The notes under the pieces: generated by a model | Told to the model about the DNA's origin: nothing | What the model saw: the letters and a program-made list of their open reading frames with translations, nothing else | Databases searched by the model: none | Translations under genes and position numbers: made by a program | Part shown: positions 20,031 to 26,943 of the stretch, piece after piece | Layout of the letters: the number at the start of each line of letters is the position of its first letter | How positions within the stretch are numbered: the stretch's first letter is position 1 | Source of the DNA: Streptomyces bottropensis ATCC 25435 | GTDB taxonomy: Bacteria > Actinomycetota > Actinomycetes > Streptomycetales > Streptomycetaceae | Length of the DNA: 64,000 nt | Assembly (NCBI RefSeq): GCF_000383595.1 | Contig: NZ_KB911581.1 | Location: 3,478,265 to 3,542,264, forward strand | Direction of reading: 5' to 3'

Positions 20031-21026
20031 GTGCGCCGACGCTCACTCCTCATCGCTGTTCCCGCTGGACTGGTCACGCTCGCCGCCTGTGGTGACGGTG
20101 AGTCCGACTCGGCCAAGGCCAGCAGCAGCCCGTCCGCGTCGGAGAGCGGCGCGGCGAAGCCGCCGAAGATCGTGGACGGTCCGCTGCCGGCGATCACGGG
20201 CGGGGTGAAGTTCGACGAGAAGCCGACCGTCGCCAAGGGCAGTGGCGATCCGTCGAAGGATCTGGCGGTGAAGACGGTCATCGCGGGCAGCGGGAAGACC
20301 GTCGCCGAGGGCGACTACATCCAGGCGAACTACCTGGGGCAGATCTGGTCGACGGCGAAGGTCTTCGACAACTCCTACGACCGCAAGACGCCGCTGGTCA
20401 TCCAGCTCTCCCCGCAGGGCATCATCGACGGCTGGCGGTACGCGCTGACCGGCAAGAAGGCCGGCAGCCGGGTGCAGATGGCCGTGCCGCCGACCTGGGG
20501 CTACGGTCCGAAGGGCAACCCGCAGGCGGGGATCAAGGGCACCGACACGCTGGTCTTCGTCGTCGACGTGCAGGACACCTTCAACGCCAAGAGTTCGGCG
20601 AAGGGCACCAAGGTCGCGCAGAGCGACGCGAATCTGCCGAAGGTGGGGACCAACACCGACGGCAAGGCTCCCTCCATCGAGGTGCCGAAGGTCGACCCGC
20701 CGACGAAGCTGGTCGCGAACTACATCATCGAGGGCGACGGCCCGGAGGTCGGGGCCGACGACAGCCTCCTCGTGCAGTACAAGGGCGTGCTCTGGGACAC
20801 CGGCAAGGAGTTCGACTCCTCGTACAGCCGTGAGGCGCTGAGCTCGTTCGGGTTGAAGCAGGTCGTCAAGGGCTGGTCGCAGGGCATGACGGGCAAGAAG
20901 GTGGGCAGTCGCCTTCTCATCGTCATCCCGCCGAAGCTGGGCTACGGGGACACGCCGCCCAGTGGCAGCGACATCAAGAAGGACTCCGTGATGGTGTTCA
21001 CCGTGGACATCCTCGCGAAGATGTGA
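20031..21026 (+). CDS. FKBP-type peptidyl-prolyl isomerase lipoprotein with tandem FKBP domains
   Basis: 331 residues from GTG 20031. A lipobox TLAAC puts the lipidated Cys at residue 20, followed by a Ser/Ala linker. Two FKBP domains follow, about 75-185 (IQANYLGQIWSTAKVFDNSY, then GWGY-type VPPTWGYGP) and about 225-331 (LVQYKGVLWDTGKEFDSSY, then IPPKLGYGD). Both keep much of the Tyr/Asp/Phe pocket, although the second Tyr-Gly region differs between them. It should speed proline isomerisation in folding of exported proteins outside the membrane. The cytosolic single-domain FKBP gene follows by 62 bases. Confidence 0.92.
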   Translation: MRRRSLLIAVPAGLVTLAACGDGESDSAKASSSPSASESGAAKPPKIVDGPLPAITGGVKFDEKPTVAKGSGDPSKDLAVKTVIAGSGKTVAEGDYIQANYLGQIWSTAKVFDNSYDRKTPLVIQLSPQGIIDGWRYALTGKKAGSRVQMAVPPTWGYGPKGNPQAGIKGTDTLVFVVDVQDTFNAKSSAKGTKVAQSDANLPKVGTNTDGKAPSIEVPKVDPPTKLVANYIIEGDGPEVGADDSLLVQYKGVLWDTGKEFDSSYSREALSSFGLKQVVKGWSQGMTGKKVGSRLLIVIPPKLGYGDTPPSGSDIKKDSVMVFTVDILAKM

Positions 21027-21088
21027 GGCCCCGGGATGCGAGACTGTCCGGCGTTGTCCAGTACATACACAAGCAGGAGCCTGAAGAC

Positions 21089-21460
21089 GTGAGCATTGAC
21101 AAGCCCGAGATCGACTTCCCCGAGGGCGCGCCGCCGGCCGACCTGGAGATCAAGGACATCTGGGAGGGCGACGGCGAGGTGGCCCAGGCGGGTCAGACCG
21201 TCACCGTGCACTACGTGGGTGTGTCCTACTCCACCGGTGAGGAGTTCGACGCCAGCTGGAACCGTGGTGCTCCGTTCCGCTTCCCGCTCGGTGGCGGTCG
21301 TGTCATCAAGGGCTGGGACCAGGGCGTGCAGGGCATGAAGGTCGGTGGCCGCCGTCAGCTGACCATCCCCGCGCACCTCGCCTACGGCAACCAGAGCCCG
21401 ACGCCGGCGATCAAGCCCGGTGAGACGCTGATCTTCGTGGTCGATCTGCTCGGGGTCTGA
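21089..21460 (+). CDS. Cytosolic FKBP-type peptidyl-prolyl cis-trans isomerase
   Basis: 123 residues from GTG 21089, behind AGGAG. It is a single FKBP12-like domain: VTVHYVGVSYSTGEEFDASW, GAPFRFPLGGGRVIKGWDQG, GMKVGGRRQLTIPAHLAYG and TLIFVVDLLGV. The pocket residues Tyr, Asp, Phe, Val-Ile and Trp of human FKBP12 are recognisable. It has no signal peptide, so it acts in the cytosol. Confidence 0.95.
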   Translation: MSIDKPEIDFPEGAPPADLEIKDIWEGDGEVAQAGQTVTVHYVGVSYSTGEEFDASWNRGAPFRFPLGGGRVIKGWDQGVQGMKVGGRRQLTIPAHLAYGNQSPTPAIKPGETLIFVVDLLGV

Positions 21461-21515
21461 TCTGTCGGAAGCCGTGTCAGGGCCGACCGTGTCGTGACCG
21501 GTCTCGACTGTCTGG

Positions 21516-21541
21516 GGTCCATGCCTGTTCGGGCATGGGCC
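21516..21541 (+). terminator. Hairpin terminator after the FKBP genes
   Basis: GGTCCATGCC (21516-21525) pairs with GGCATGGGCC (21532-21541) with one wobble pair, followed by CTCGGCTTTTG. It is about 55 bases past the FKBP stop and before pafB. Confidence 0.7.
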
Positions 21542-21610
21542 CTCGGCTTTTGCCGCGACGCTTCGTAGCGGTAGGTTCGTGCCGCGGAAACACCCGAGGG
21601 AAGGGCGTCG

Positions 21611-22564
21611 ATGGCCATTGCCAAGGCCGAGCGGTTGATGAACCTGGCGCTGTGTCTGCTGGGGACGCGCCGGCCGCTCAGCAAGCGCGAGCTGCGGGAG
21701 TCGATCGAGGCCTATCTCGAAGCGGGAACCGACGACTCCTTCAACCGCATGTTCGAGCGCGACAAGGACGATCTGCGCGAACTCGGCCTGGTCATCGAGA
21801 CGGTGGAGAACCTCGACGGCGAGGTCGGCTATCTGGCCCGCCGTGACAGCAACAGCCTTCCGCCCATCACCCTGGACGCCGAGGAGGCCGCGGCCCTCGG
21901 GCTCGCGGCGAAGGTCTGGCAGCAGGCCCGTTTCGCCGGAGCGGCGAGCGGCGCCCTGCAGAAACTGCGCGCGGCCGGGCTGCCCGAGGACGTCGATCCG
22001 TACGAGGCCCACGGCGCCCTGGAACCGCGCATCCCGGTGCACGAGGCGGCCTTCGAACCGCTGATGCTGGCCTGCCGTGACCGCCGCCCGGTCCTGTTCG
22101 AGTACCGCAAGGCCACCGCCGCGCGTCCCGAGCCCCGGCATGTCGAGCCCTGGGCCCTGGAGTGCTGGCGCGGTCACTGGTATCTCGCCGGGTACGACCG
22201 TGACCGGGGCGCCGAGCGGGTCTTCAGGCTCTCCCGGATCACCGGCAGGGTCCGCAGCCGGGGGAGCGCCTTCACCGCCGAGGTGCCGGACGTCGTCACG
22301 GTGCGGGAGACGGTCGCGAGCTGGGCGGGGGAGACCGCGGACCGGTCCGCGCTGATCCGGCTGCGCTCCGGCGCCGGTTACCCGCTGCGGGCGAAGGCCT
22401 CGGCCGTACGGGAACTCGGGGACGGCTGGGACGAGTTGGAGATTCCGTACGGGCACGGGCTGGATGCCTGGCTGGTGGAGTTCGGGCCCGACGTGGTGGT
22501 CCTGGAGCCCGCGGAGCTGCGGGCCGGCGTGGTGGACCGGCTGCGTGCCGTGGCCAAGGGTTGA
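21611..22564 (+). CDS. pafB: WYL-domain DNA-damage regulator PafB
   Basis: 317 residues. The N-terminal winged helix (about 1-75) starts AKAERLMNLALCLLGTRRPLS and is followed by a WYL domain (about 140-230: VLFEYRKATAA, HVEPWALECWRGHWYLAGYD, ERVFRLSRITGRV) and a C-terminal WCX extension. In mycobacteria PafB and PafC form a heterodimer that activates LexA-independent DNA-damage genes from RecA-NDp promoters. pafC starts 15 bases after its stop. Two matching promoter motifs are found in this window. Confidence 0.93.
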   Translation: MAIAKAERLMNLALCLLGTRRPLSKRELRESIEAYLEAGTDDSFNRMFERDKDDLRELGLVIETVENLDGEVGYLARRDSNSLPPITLDAEEAAALGLAAKVWQQARFAGAASGALQKLRAAGLPEDVDPYEAHGALEPRIPVHEAAFEPLMLACRDRRPVLFEYRKATAARPEPRHVEPWALECWRGHWYLAGYDRDRGAERVFRLSRITGRVRSRGSAFTAEVPDVVTVRETVASWAGETADRSALIRLRSGAGYPLRAKASAVRELGDGWDELEIPYGHGLDAWLVEFGPDVVVLEPAELRAGVVDRLRAVAKG

Positions 22565-22579
22565 GGGGGACGTAAGAAC

Positions 22580-23578
22580 GTGGTGGGAAAACCGGCACGG
22601 CCGACGAACGCCATCGACCAGACCCGGCGGATGCTCTCCCTGGTCACGTATCTGCGGGAGCGGCCCGGCGCCCGGATCGAGGACGTCGCCCGTGCCTTCG
22701 GGATCACCGAGGACGAGCTGGTCTCGGACCTCGACGTGCTGCCCATGTGCGGGACCAGCTTCCGCGGCGGTGATCTGCTGGACATCGACACCGACGGCGA
22801 GCGCATCTGGTGGCACAATCCGGCCGCGCTCGGCGCGGATGCGGCCGAGCCGCTGAGGCTGGCGGCCGACGAGGCGACCGCCCTGCTGGTGGCCGCCCGT
22901 GCGGTGGCCACGCTGCCGGGACTGCGTGAGAGCGACCGGCAGGCGCTGGTGCGGGCCACCGCCAAGGTCGAGGGGGCGGCCGGTGAGGCGGCGGGCGCCA
23001 GCTCGCGTCTTTCGGTCACCTTCGAGGCCGAGGGCGGGGTCTTCGCCGACGTGGACCGGGCCATCTCGGAGCGCCGACGGCTGTGGATCCGCTACTACTC
23101 GCCCGCCCGGGACGAGCTCAGCGAACGCGAGATCGACCCGATCCGCCTGGTCAGTGTCGGGCACACCTATGTCGAGGCCTGGTGCCGCCGCTCCGAGGCG
23201 CGGCGCACGTTCCGGCTGGACCGGGTCGCCGAGATCAAGATCCTCGACGAGCCGTCCGCGCCGCCCGAGATCGAGCTGCGGGACCTGTCGGAGGCCCTGG
23301 TGCAGCCGGCCGCCGAGGATCCCGAGGTCGTCGTCGAGGTGGGGCCCGGGGGGCGCTGGGTCGCCGAGTACTACCCGCACGACAGTGCCGAGGAGCTGCC
23401 GGAGGGCGGACTGCGCATCAGCCTGCGCACACCCGACCCGGCATCGCTGCGGCGCCTGGCGCTGCGACTCGGGCGCGACGGCCGGATCGTCTCCCCGCAG
23501 GATCTCGCGGACAGTGCCCGCAGGGCGGCCCGTGAGGCGCTGGAGGCCTACGGCGAGGCTGTGCCGACGAGTCTGTGA
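22580..23578 (+). CDS. pafC: WYL-domain DNA-damage regulator PafC
   Basis: 332 residues from GTG 22580. Winged helix (about 12-75: DQTRRMLSLVTYLRERPGAR, EDVARAFGITEDELVSDLDVL), then a WYL domain (about 155-225: RRLWIRYYSPARDELSERE, VSVGHTYVEAWCRRSEARRT, FRLDRVAEI) and a WCX domain. It is the partner of PafB. The 15-base gap and same strand indicate one transcript. Confidence 0.92.
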   Translation: MVGKPARPTNAIDQTRRMLSLVTYLRERPGARIEDVARAFGITEDELVSDLDVLPMCGTSFRGGDLLDIDTDGERIWWHNPAALGADAAEPLRLAADEATALLVAARAVATLPGLRESDRQALVRATAKVEGAAGEAAGASSRLSVTFEAEGGVFADVDRAISERRRLWIRYYSPARDELSEREIDPIRLVSVGHTYVEAWCRRSEARRTFRLDRVAEIKILDEPSAPPEIELRDLSEALVQPAAEDPEVVVEVGPGGRWVAEYYPHDSAEELPEGGLRISLRTPDPASLRRLALRLGRDGRIVSPQDLADSARRAAREALEAYGEAVPTSL

Positions 23579-23632
23579 CGGCGGGTCCGTGACCGCGGGC
23601 CGTGACGACGACGAGTCCCTGACCGCGGGACC

Positions 23633-24025
23633 GTGACGACGGCGTACGACCGGAACAAGGAGATGCGAGGGGCTGTGAGCGGCGGTTCGGTTGTGTCGGG
23701 TGTGAAGGCAAGTGTGAGGGCCGGGGTGCAGTCCGGCGTGCAGGAGATCCAGGAGCTCCGGGAGATGAGCGTCGCGGTCGCCTTCGCGGGCATGAAGAAG
23801 GCCGTGGACGTGGTGTTCAGAGCCGGCTGCCCCGACTGCCGGGCCCATGTCGAACTGGGCGCGAGCGCGCTGCGTCTGGCCATCGGTGCCACCAGCAGGA
23901 CCACGTTCTACTCCTTCACCTGCCCCGAGTGCGGCATCGCCGTCCGCAAGCCGGCCGGCGAGCGGATCGTCGAGCTGCTGACCGGGGGCGGGGTGCGGAC
24001 CCTGCGGCTGCATTCGCCGGGCTAG
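23633..24025 (+). CDS. Conserved protein with a split zinc-ribbon, function unknown
   Basis: Up to 130 residues. The start is uncertain: GTG 23633, ATG 23663 and GTG 23675 are all in frame, the last behind GAGGGG. The C-terminal half has two Cys pairs, CPDC and CPEC, about 35 residues apart, which should bind one zinc ion. The N-terminal half is helical with Val/Ala-rich VSGVKASVRAGVQSGVQEI. It lies after pafC in the pafBC-tat interval. I do not recognise a function. Confidence 0.7.
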   Translation: MTTAYDRNKEMRGAVSGGSVVSGVKASVRAGVQSGVQEIQELREMSVAVAFAGMKKAVDVVFRAGCPDCRAHVELGASALRLAIGATSRTTFYSFTCPECGIAVRKPAGERIVELLTGGGVRTLRLHSPG

Positions 24026-24176
24026 GTCCCGGCTCGACGGACCGGGCCGGCCGCGGACGGCGACGCCGCGTACGCGCCCGTGAGCGGGATCCGGTGCGGG
24101 CAGCCGCGAGGCGGGTGCGTGTGCCGGAGCCCGTGCCGCTGGCCCGATCCGCCGAGCAGGCCCTAGGGTCGTCGCC

Positions 24177-24371
24177 ATGTTCTGGGCGATGTTCGCGGTG
24201 GCTGTGGGTTTCGTGGGGCTGGTCGTGCTCGGGGTACTCGCTGTGCGGGTCTTTCTGGAGGCTCAGCGGCTGGGTACGCAGGTGACGGAGTCGGCGCGGA
24301 GGATCAGCCGGGCGGCGGCGGATCTGGAGCGGGCGACGGCGAGCGCGGCCCGTTCCGCGGACGCTCTGTGA
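24177..24371 (+). CDS. Small single-pass membrane protein
   Basis: 64 residues. One hydrophobic helix (about 2-26, FWAMFAVAVGFVGLVVLGVL) is followed by an amphipathic helix with regularly spaced Ala, Arg and Ser residues (VTESARRISRAAADLERATA). The predicted layout resembles a very short TatA/B or DUF948-like protein, and tatA is the next gene, but no TatB signature is present. No ribosome site is striking. Function unknown. Confidence 0.6.
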   Translation: MFWAMFAVAVGFVGLVVLGVLAVRVFLEAQRLGTQVTESARRISRAAADLERATASAARSADAL

Positions 24372-24565
24372 GTTCCGGTCGAGGCTCCTGTGTCTTGCCC
24401 GGTGAGTGCGTTTTGCGCCACTTCGCCCTGTCACCTTCTCACCTTGTGCAGGTACGCTGCGTGTCGCGGCACGGAGAAACGAGGCCCGGGTCGCGAATCG
24501 GGAGTACGCACGGGGATTGCCTGACGTTTACCCCTGAGCGTTACGATCGCTGCCAGCACGATCGT

Positions 24566-24593
24566 TCGGACACCTGTCCGACCGGTCGGACAG
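24566..24593. promoter_or_regulatory. Overlapping inverted repeats in the tatA leader
   Basis: A perfect 20-base palindrome CTGTCCGACCGGTCGGACAG (24574-24593) overlaps another inverted repeat made by TCGGACA (24566-24572) and TGTCCGA (24575-24581). The three half-sites of one 7-mer lie 38-65 bases before the tatA start. This could be an operator with two alternative pairings or an mRNA structure. The remaining sequence of 24372-24630 shows no gene. Confidence 0.5.
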
Positions 24594-24630
24594 CCCCCAC
24601 CCGCCGCCTCGGTGAAGAAGGAAGACAGCT

Positions 24631-24918
24631 ATGGGTAACCTCGGCCCCACCGAGATCATTCTGATCCTTGTCGTCATCGTCCTGCTGTTCGGGGCGAAGA
24701 AGCTGCCGGACATGGCCCGTTCGCTCGGCAAGTCCGCCCGCATCCTCAAGAGCGAGGCCAAGGCCATGAAGTCCGACGGCCAGGACGACAACACCTCGGC
24801 GGCCGCGCCCCCGCACGCCGGCGGCGAGACCCCGGCGCAGCGCACCATCCAGGCTTCTCCCGGCGATGTGACCACCGCTCGCCCGGTCGCCGAGCCGACG
24901 GACACGACCAAGCGCTGA
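24631..24918 (+). CDS. tatA: Sec-independent translocase subunit TatA
   Basis: 95 residues. A short N-terminal transmembrane helix ([20 protein letters not shown]) is followed by the FGAKKLPD hinge and an amphipathic helix ([19 protein letters not shown]), then a polar tail. TatA oligomers, together with TatC, export folded twin-arginine proteins. tatC follows after 50 bases. Confidence 0.95.
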   Translation: MGNLGPTEIILILVVIVLLFGAKKLPDMARSLGKSARILKSEAKAMKSDGQDDNTSAAAPPHAGGETPAQRTIQASPGDVTTARPVAEPTDTTKR

Positions 24919-24968
24919 CGCAAGGCCGGACAGGGTTTCCGGCCTGCCGCACGAGATGAGGACGTGGG

Positions 24969-25946
24969 TTGCTCAAGTCTGCCCGCAAGACGGAGAAGGA
25001 CAAGGATCCCGAGGGGCGGATGCCCCTCGCGGAGCACCTGCGCGAGCTGCGAAATCGCCTTGTCAAGAGCCTGCTGGCCATCGTCGTCACGACGATCCTC
25101 GCGGTGATGTTCTACAAGGACATCATCCAGTTCTTCACGGATCCCATTCTCCAGGCGGTGGGATGCCAACACAGCTTCGCCGAGTTGGCGAAGGACACCG
25201 GCTCGGTCAAGTGCGCGCGCATCGTGCAGAACGGTCTGCTGAGCCCGTTCACGCTCGCTCTCACGGTCTCGCTGTCATCGGGCGTGGTACTCGCCGCCCC
25301 GGTCTGGCTGTACCAGCTCTGGGCGTTCATCGCCCCGGGTCTGCACCGCAACGAGAAGAAGTACAGCCTCGGCTTCGTGGCGGCGGGCTTCCCGCTGTTC
25401 CTCATGGGCTCGTACTTCGCCTACTGGTCGTTGCCCAAGATGGCCTCGGTCATGCTGCAGTTCTCGATCATCGGAAGCGACAACCAGCTGCCGCTCGATG
25501 ATCTGCTGAACCTGATCATGCGGATGATCGTCGTCTTCGGCCTCTCCTTCGAGTTGCCGCTGCTGCTCGTGATGCTGAACTTCGGCGGGGTGCTCTCCGG
25601 CAAGAAGATGTTCGGCTGGTGGCGGGGCATGATCATCAGCATCACGCTCTTCGCGGCGGTCGCCACCCCGAGCACCGACCCCATCTCGATGATGGCGCTG
25701 GCCGGCCCCATCTGGGTCCTGTACTTCTGCGCCTGTGCCATCGCGCTGGCCAACGACAGGCGCCGGGCCCGCGTCGAGGCGTTGAAGCCCGACGACGACG
25801 AGGCCTCCGAGCTGGATCTCACCCCCGAGGGCATCGGCGAGATCGAGTCCGTCTCGGCGAGCCGGGCGCTGCCCTCGCAGGCCGAGCCCGAGCGGGAGCG
25901 GGAGCGGGAGCGGGAGCGGATCAACGGGTACGACGACGTCACCTAG
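24969..25946 (+). CDS. tatC: Sec-independent translocase subunit TatC
   Basis: 325 residues from TTG 24969. MPLAEHLRELRNRL is the conserved N-terminal TatC motif that binds twin-arginine signals, and six transmembrane helices follow. FAAVATPSTDPISM before the last helix is a family signature. The C-terminal tail is charged and contains five exact repeats of the hexamer GAGCGG (25890-25919), coding for alternating Glu-Arg. The gene ends 78 bases before a perfect 18-bp hairpin. A tatB gene is not in this window. Confidence 0.95.
   Translation: MLKSARKTEKDKDPEGRMPLAEHLRELRNRLVKSLLAIVVTTILAVMFYKDIIQFFTDPILQAVGCQHSFAELAKDTGSVKCARIVQNGLLSPFTLALTVSLSSGVVLAAPVWLYQLWAFIAPGLHRNEKKYSLGFVAAGFPLFLMGSYFAYWSLPKMASVMLQFSIIGSDNQLPLDDLLNLIMRMIVVFGLSFELPLLLVMLNFGGVLSGKKMFGWWRGMIISITLFAAVATPSTDPISMMALAGPIWVLYFCACAIALANDRRRARVEALKPDDDEASELDLTPEGIGEIESVSASRALPSQAEPERERERERERINGYDDVT
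25890..25919 (+). repeat. tatC: Hexanucleotide repeat (GAGCGG)x5 in the tatC tail
   Basis: Five perfect copies encode (Glu-Arg)5. Changes in copy number stay in frame and would only lengthen or shorten the charged tail. Confidence 0.9.
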
Positions 25947-26024
25947 AACGGGCCGGGGTTCCGTGGGCGGACGGGTGCTCTCCGAGTGAGGAGACCTGAT
26001 CGGTCTCCCGCCCACCTCGAACGC

Positions 26025-26064
26025 GACTGGGGGCCTACCGGTACGAACCGGTAGGCCCCCAGTC
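26025..26064. terminator. Bidirectional hairpin terminator, 18-bp perfect stem
   Basis: GACTGGGGGCCTACCGGT (26025-26042), loop ACGA, exact reverse complement (26047-26064). It lies between tatC and the convergent secreted-protein gene. A weaker hairpin (GGAGACC/GGTCTCC, 25990-26008) precedes it. Confidence 0.9.
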
Positions 26065-26093
26065 ACTGTTCGGCGGTGAACGCCGGGGTTCCG

Positions 26094-26591
26094 CTAGATC
26101 TCCGGTGAGCCCTGCAGGGGGGTCGTGCCGCCACCCGTTCCGTCGTTGTTGATGTCCCAGTTGATGTCGCCGTCGGCGGTCCAACCACCCGTCGTGGTGC
26201 TGTGGAAGGTCGTGGTCGAGAAACCGCGGTTGCCCGACTGGGCGAAGTTGGTCGCCTCGGCCCAGTCGGCGCTACCGCTGCGCTGGGTGACGTCGTTGCG
26301 CTCCAGGCGCAGATTGACCTTGAGCTTGTCCATGCCGGTGCTGAGGCCCCCGCCACCGTCCGACCACCGGAACTTCACGGTGGCCTGGTAATCGTTGCCC
26401 GACGTCCTCGACACGCACAGGTTGACGTACACGTCGAGGTCGGCGCCGATCGTGTCGTACGTCTTGTGCTGCTCGCCCGTGCACTTGCTGGCCGCGGCGG
26501 CAGTGGCCGGGGACGGGACGGCGACGAGGCCGACCATGGCAAGTCCCAGGGCGGCACCGGTGGTCATGGCGCGTGTGCTGCGTCGTTTCAT
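26094..26591 (-). CDS. Secreted protein of unknown function
   Basis: 165 residues from ATG 26591, behind GGGGAG at good distance; an ATG 27 bases upstream in frame is less likely. A typical signal peptide (MKRRSTRAMTTGAALGLAM, then SPATAAAASK) ends at an AxA site. The mature part is Thr/Asn/Gly/Trp-rich with two cysteines (SKCTGEQ and VNLCVSR) that could form one disulphide, and it looks beta-rich. No enzymatic motif is recognised. A GAAAGC-GCTTAC box about 104 bases before the start could be a LacI-type operator. Confidence 0.75.
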   Translation of the reverse strand: MKRRSTRAMTTGAALGLAMVGLVAVPSPATAAAASKCTGEQHKTYDTIGADLDVYVNLCVSRTSGNDYQATVKFRWSDGGGGLSTGMDKLKVNLRLERNDVTQRSGSADWAEATNFAQSGNRGFSTTTFHSTTTGGWTADGDINWDINNDGTGGGTTPLQGSPEI

Positions 26592-26694
26592 GTGAACTCC
26601 CCGTGGAATAGGCGACATACGGCCGGATGGTCATCGGCCGTCGCGGACTTCGGTGATCGTTGTTGCCGTGACGGGGCCTTGTCAAGGCAATTGA

Positions 26695-26706
26695 GAAAGC
26701 GCTTAC
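26695..26706. promoter_or_regulatory. Candidate LacI-family operator (GAAAGCGCTTAC)
   Basis: Symmetric apart from one base pair, with the central CG of LacI-type sites. It lies upstream of the minus-strand secreted-protein gene and 205 bases before the HelY promoter. No LacI-family regulator is adjacent. The rest of the 26592-26943 interval has no gene. Confidence 0.35.
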
Positions 26707-26910
26707 CCGCGCTGGGTGCGAGGGAGGGGCCGCGCCGGGGCCGACGGCCACGGAAGCTTGGGCCCGGAGCCCGGAGCCCCGACGCCGTGGCCGCCCGGCC
26801 CGCGCCGCCGCCGCTCCTGCGCCGTGGGTCCGAGGGGGGCGCCGAGGCAGGGGTGTGAGCTGCGCTTATCCCAGGATTAACAGGATCCGATCCGGATAAT
26901 GATCGTCCTG

Positions 26911-26933
26911 TTGTCAGTGGGGCCCGGTACGCT
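26911..26933 (+). promoter_or_regulatory. RecA-NDp-like (PafBC-dependent DNA-damage) promoter of the HelY helicase gene
   Basis: TTGTCAGTG (26911-26919), exactly 8 bases, then TACGCT (26928-26933). This is a full match to tTGTCRgtg-N8-TAnnnT. The -10 hexamer ends 10 bases before the ATG at 26944, so the transcript would be almost leaderless. Confidence 0.75.
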
Positions 26934-26943
26934 CGAAAGCACG

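Noticed and set aside
20942..24178. Minus-strand frame of over 1,000 codons opposite pafB and pafC
   Set aside because: Low-complexity translation; the plus strand carries recognised WYL regulators and FKBP genes.
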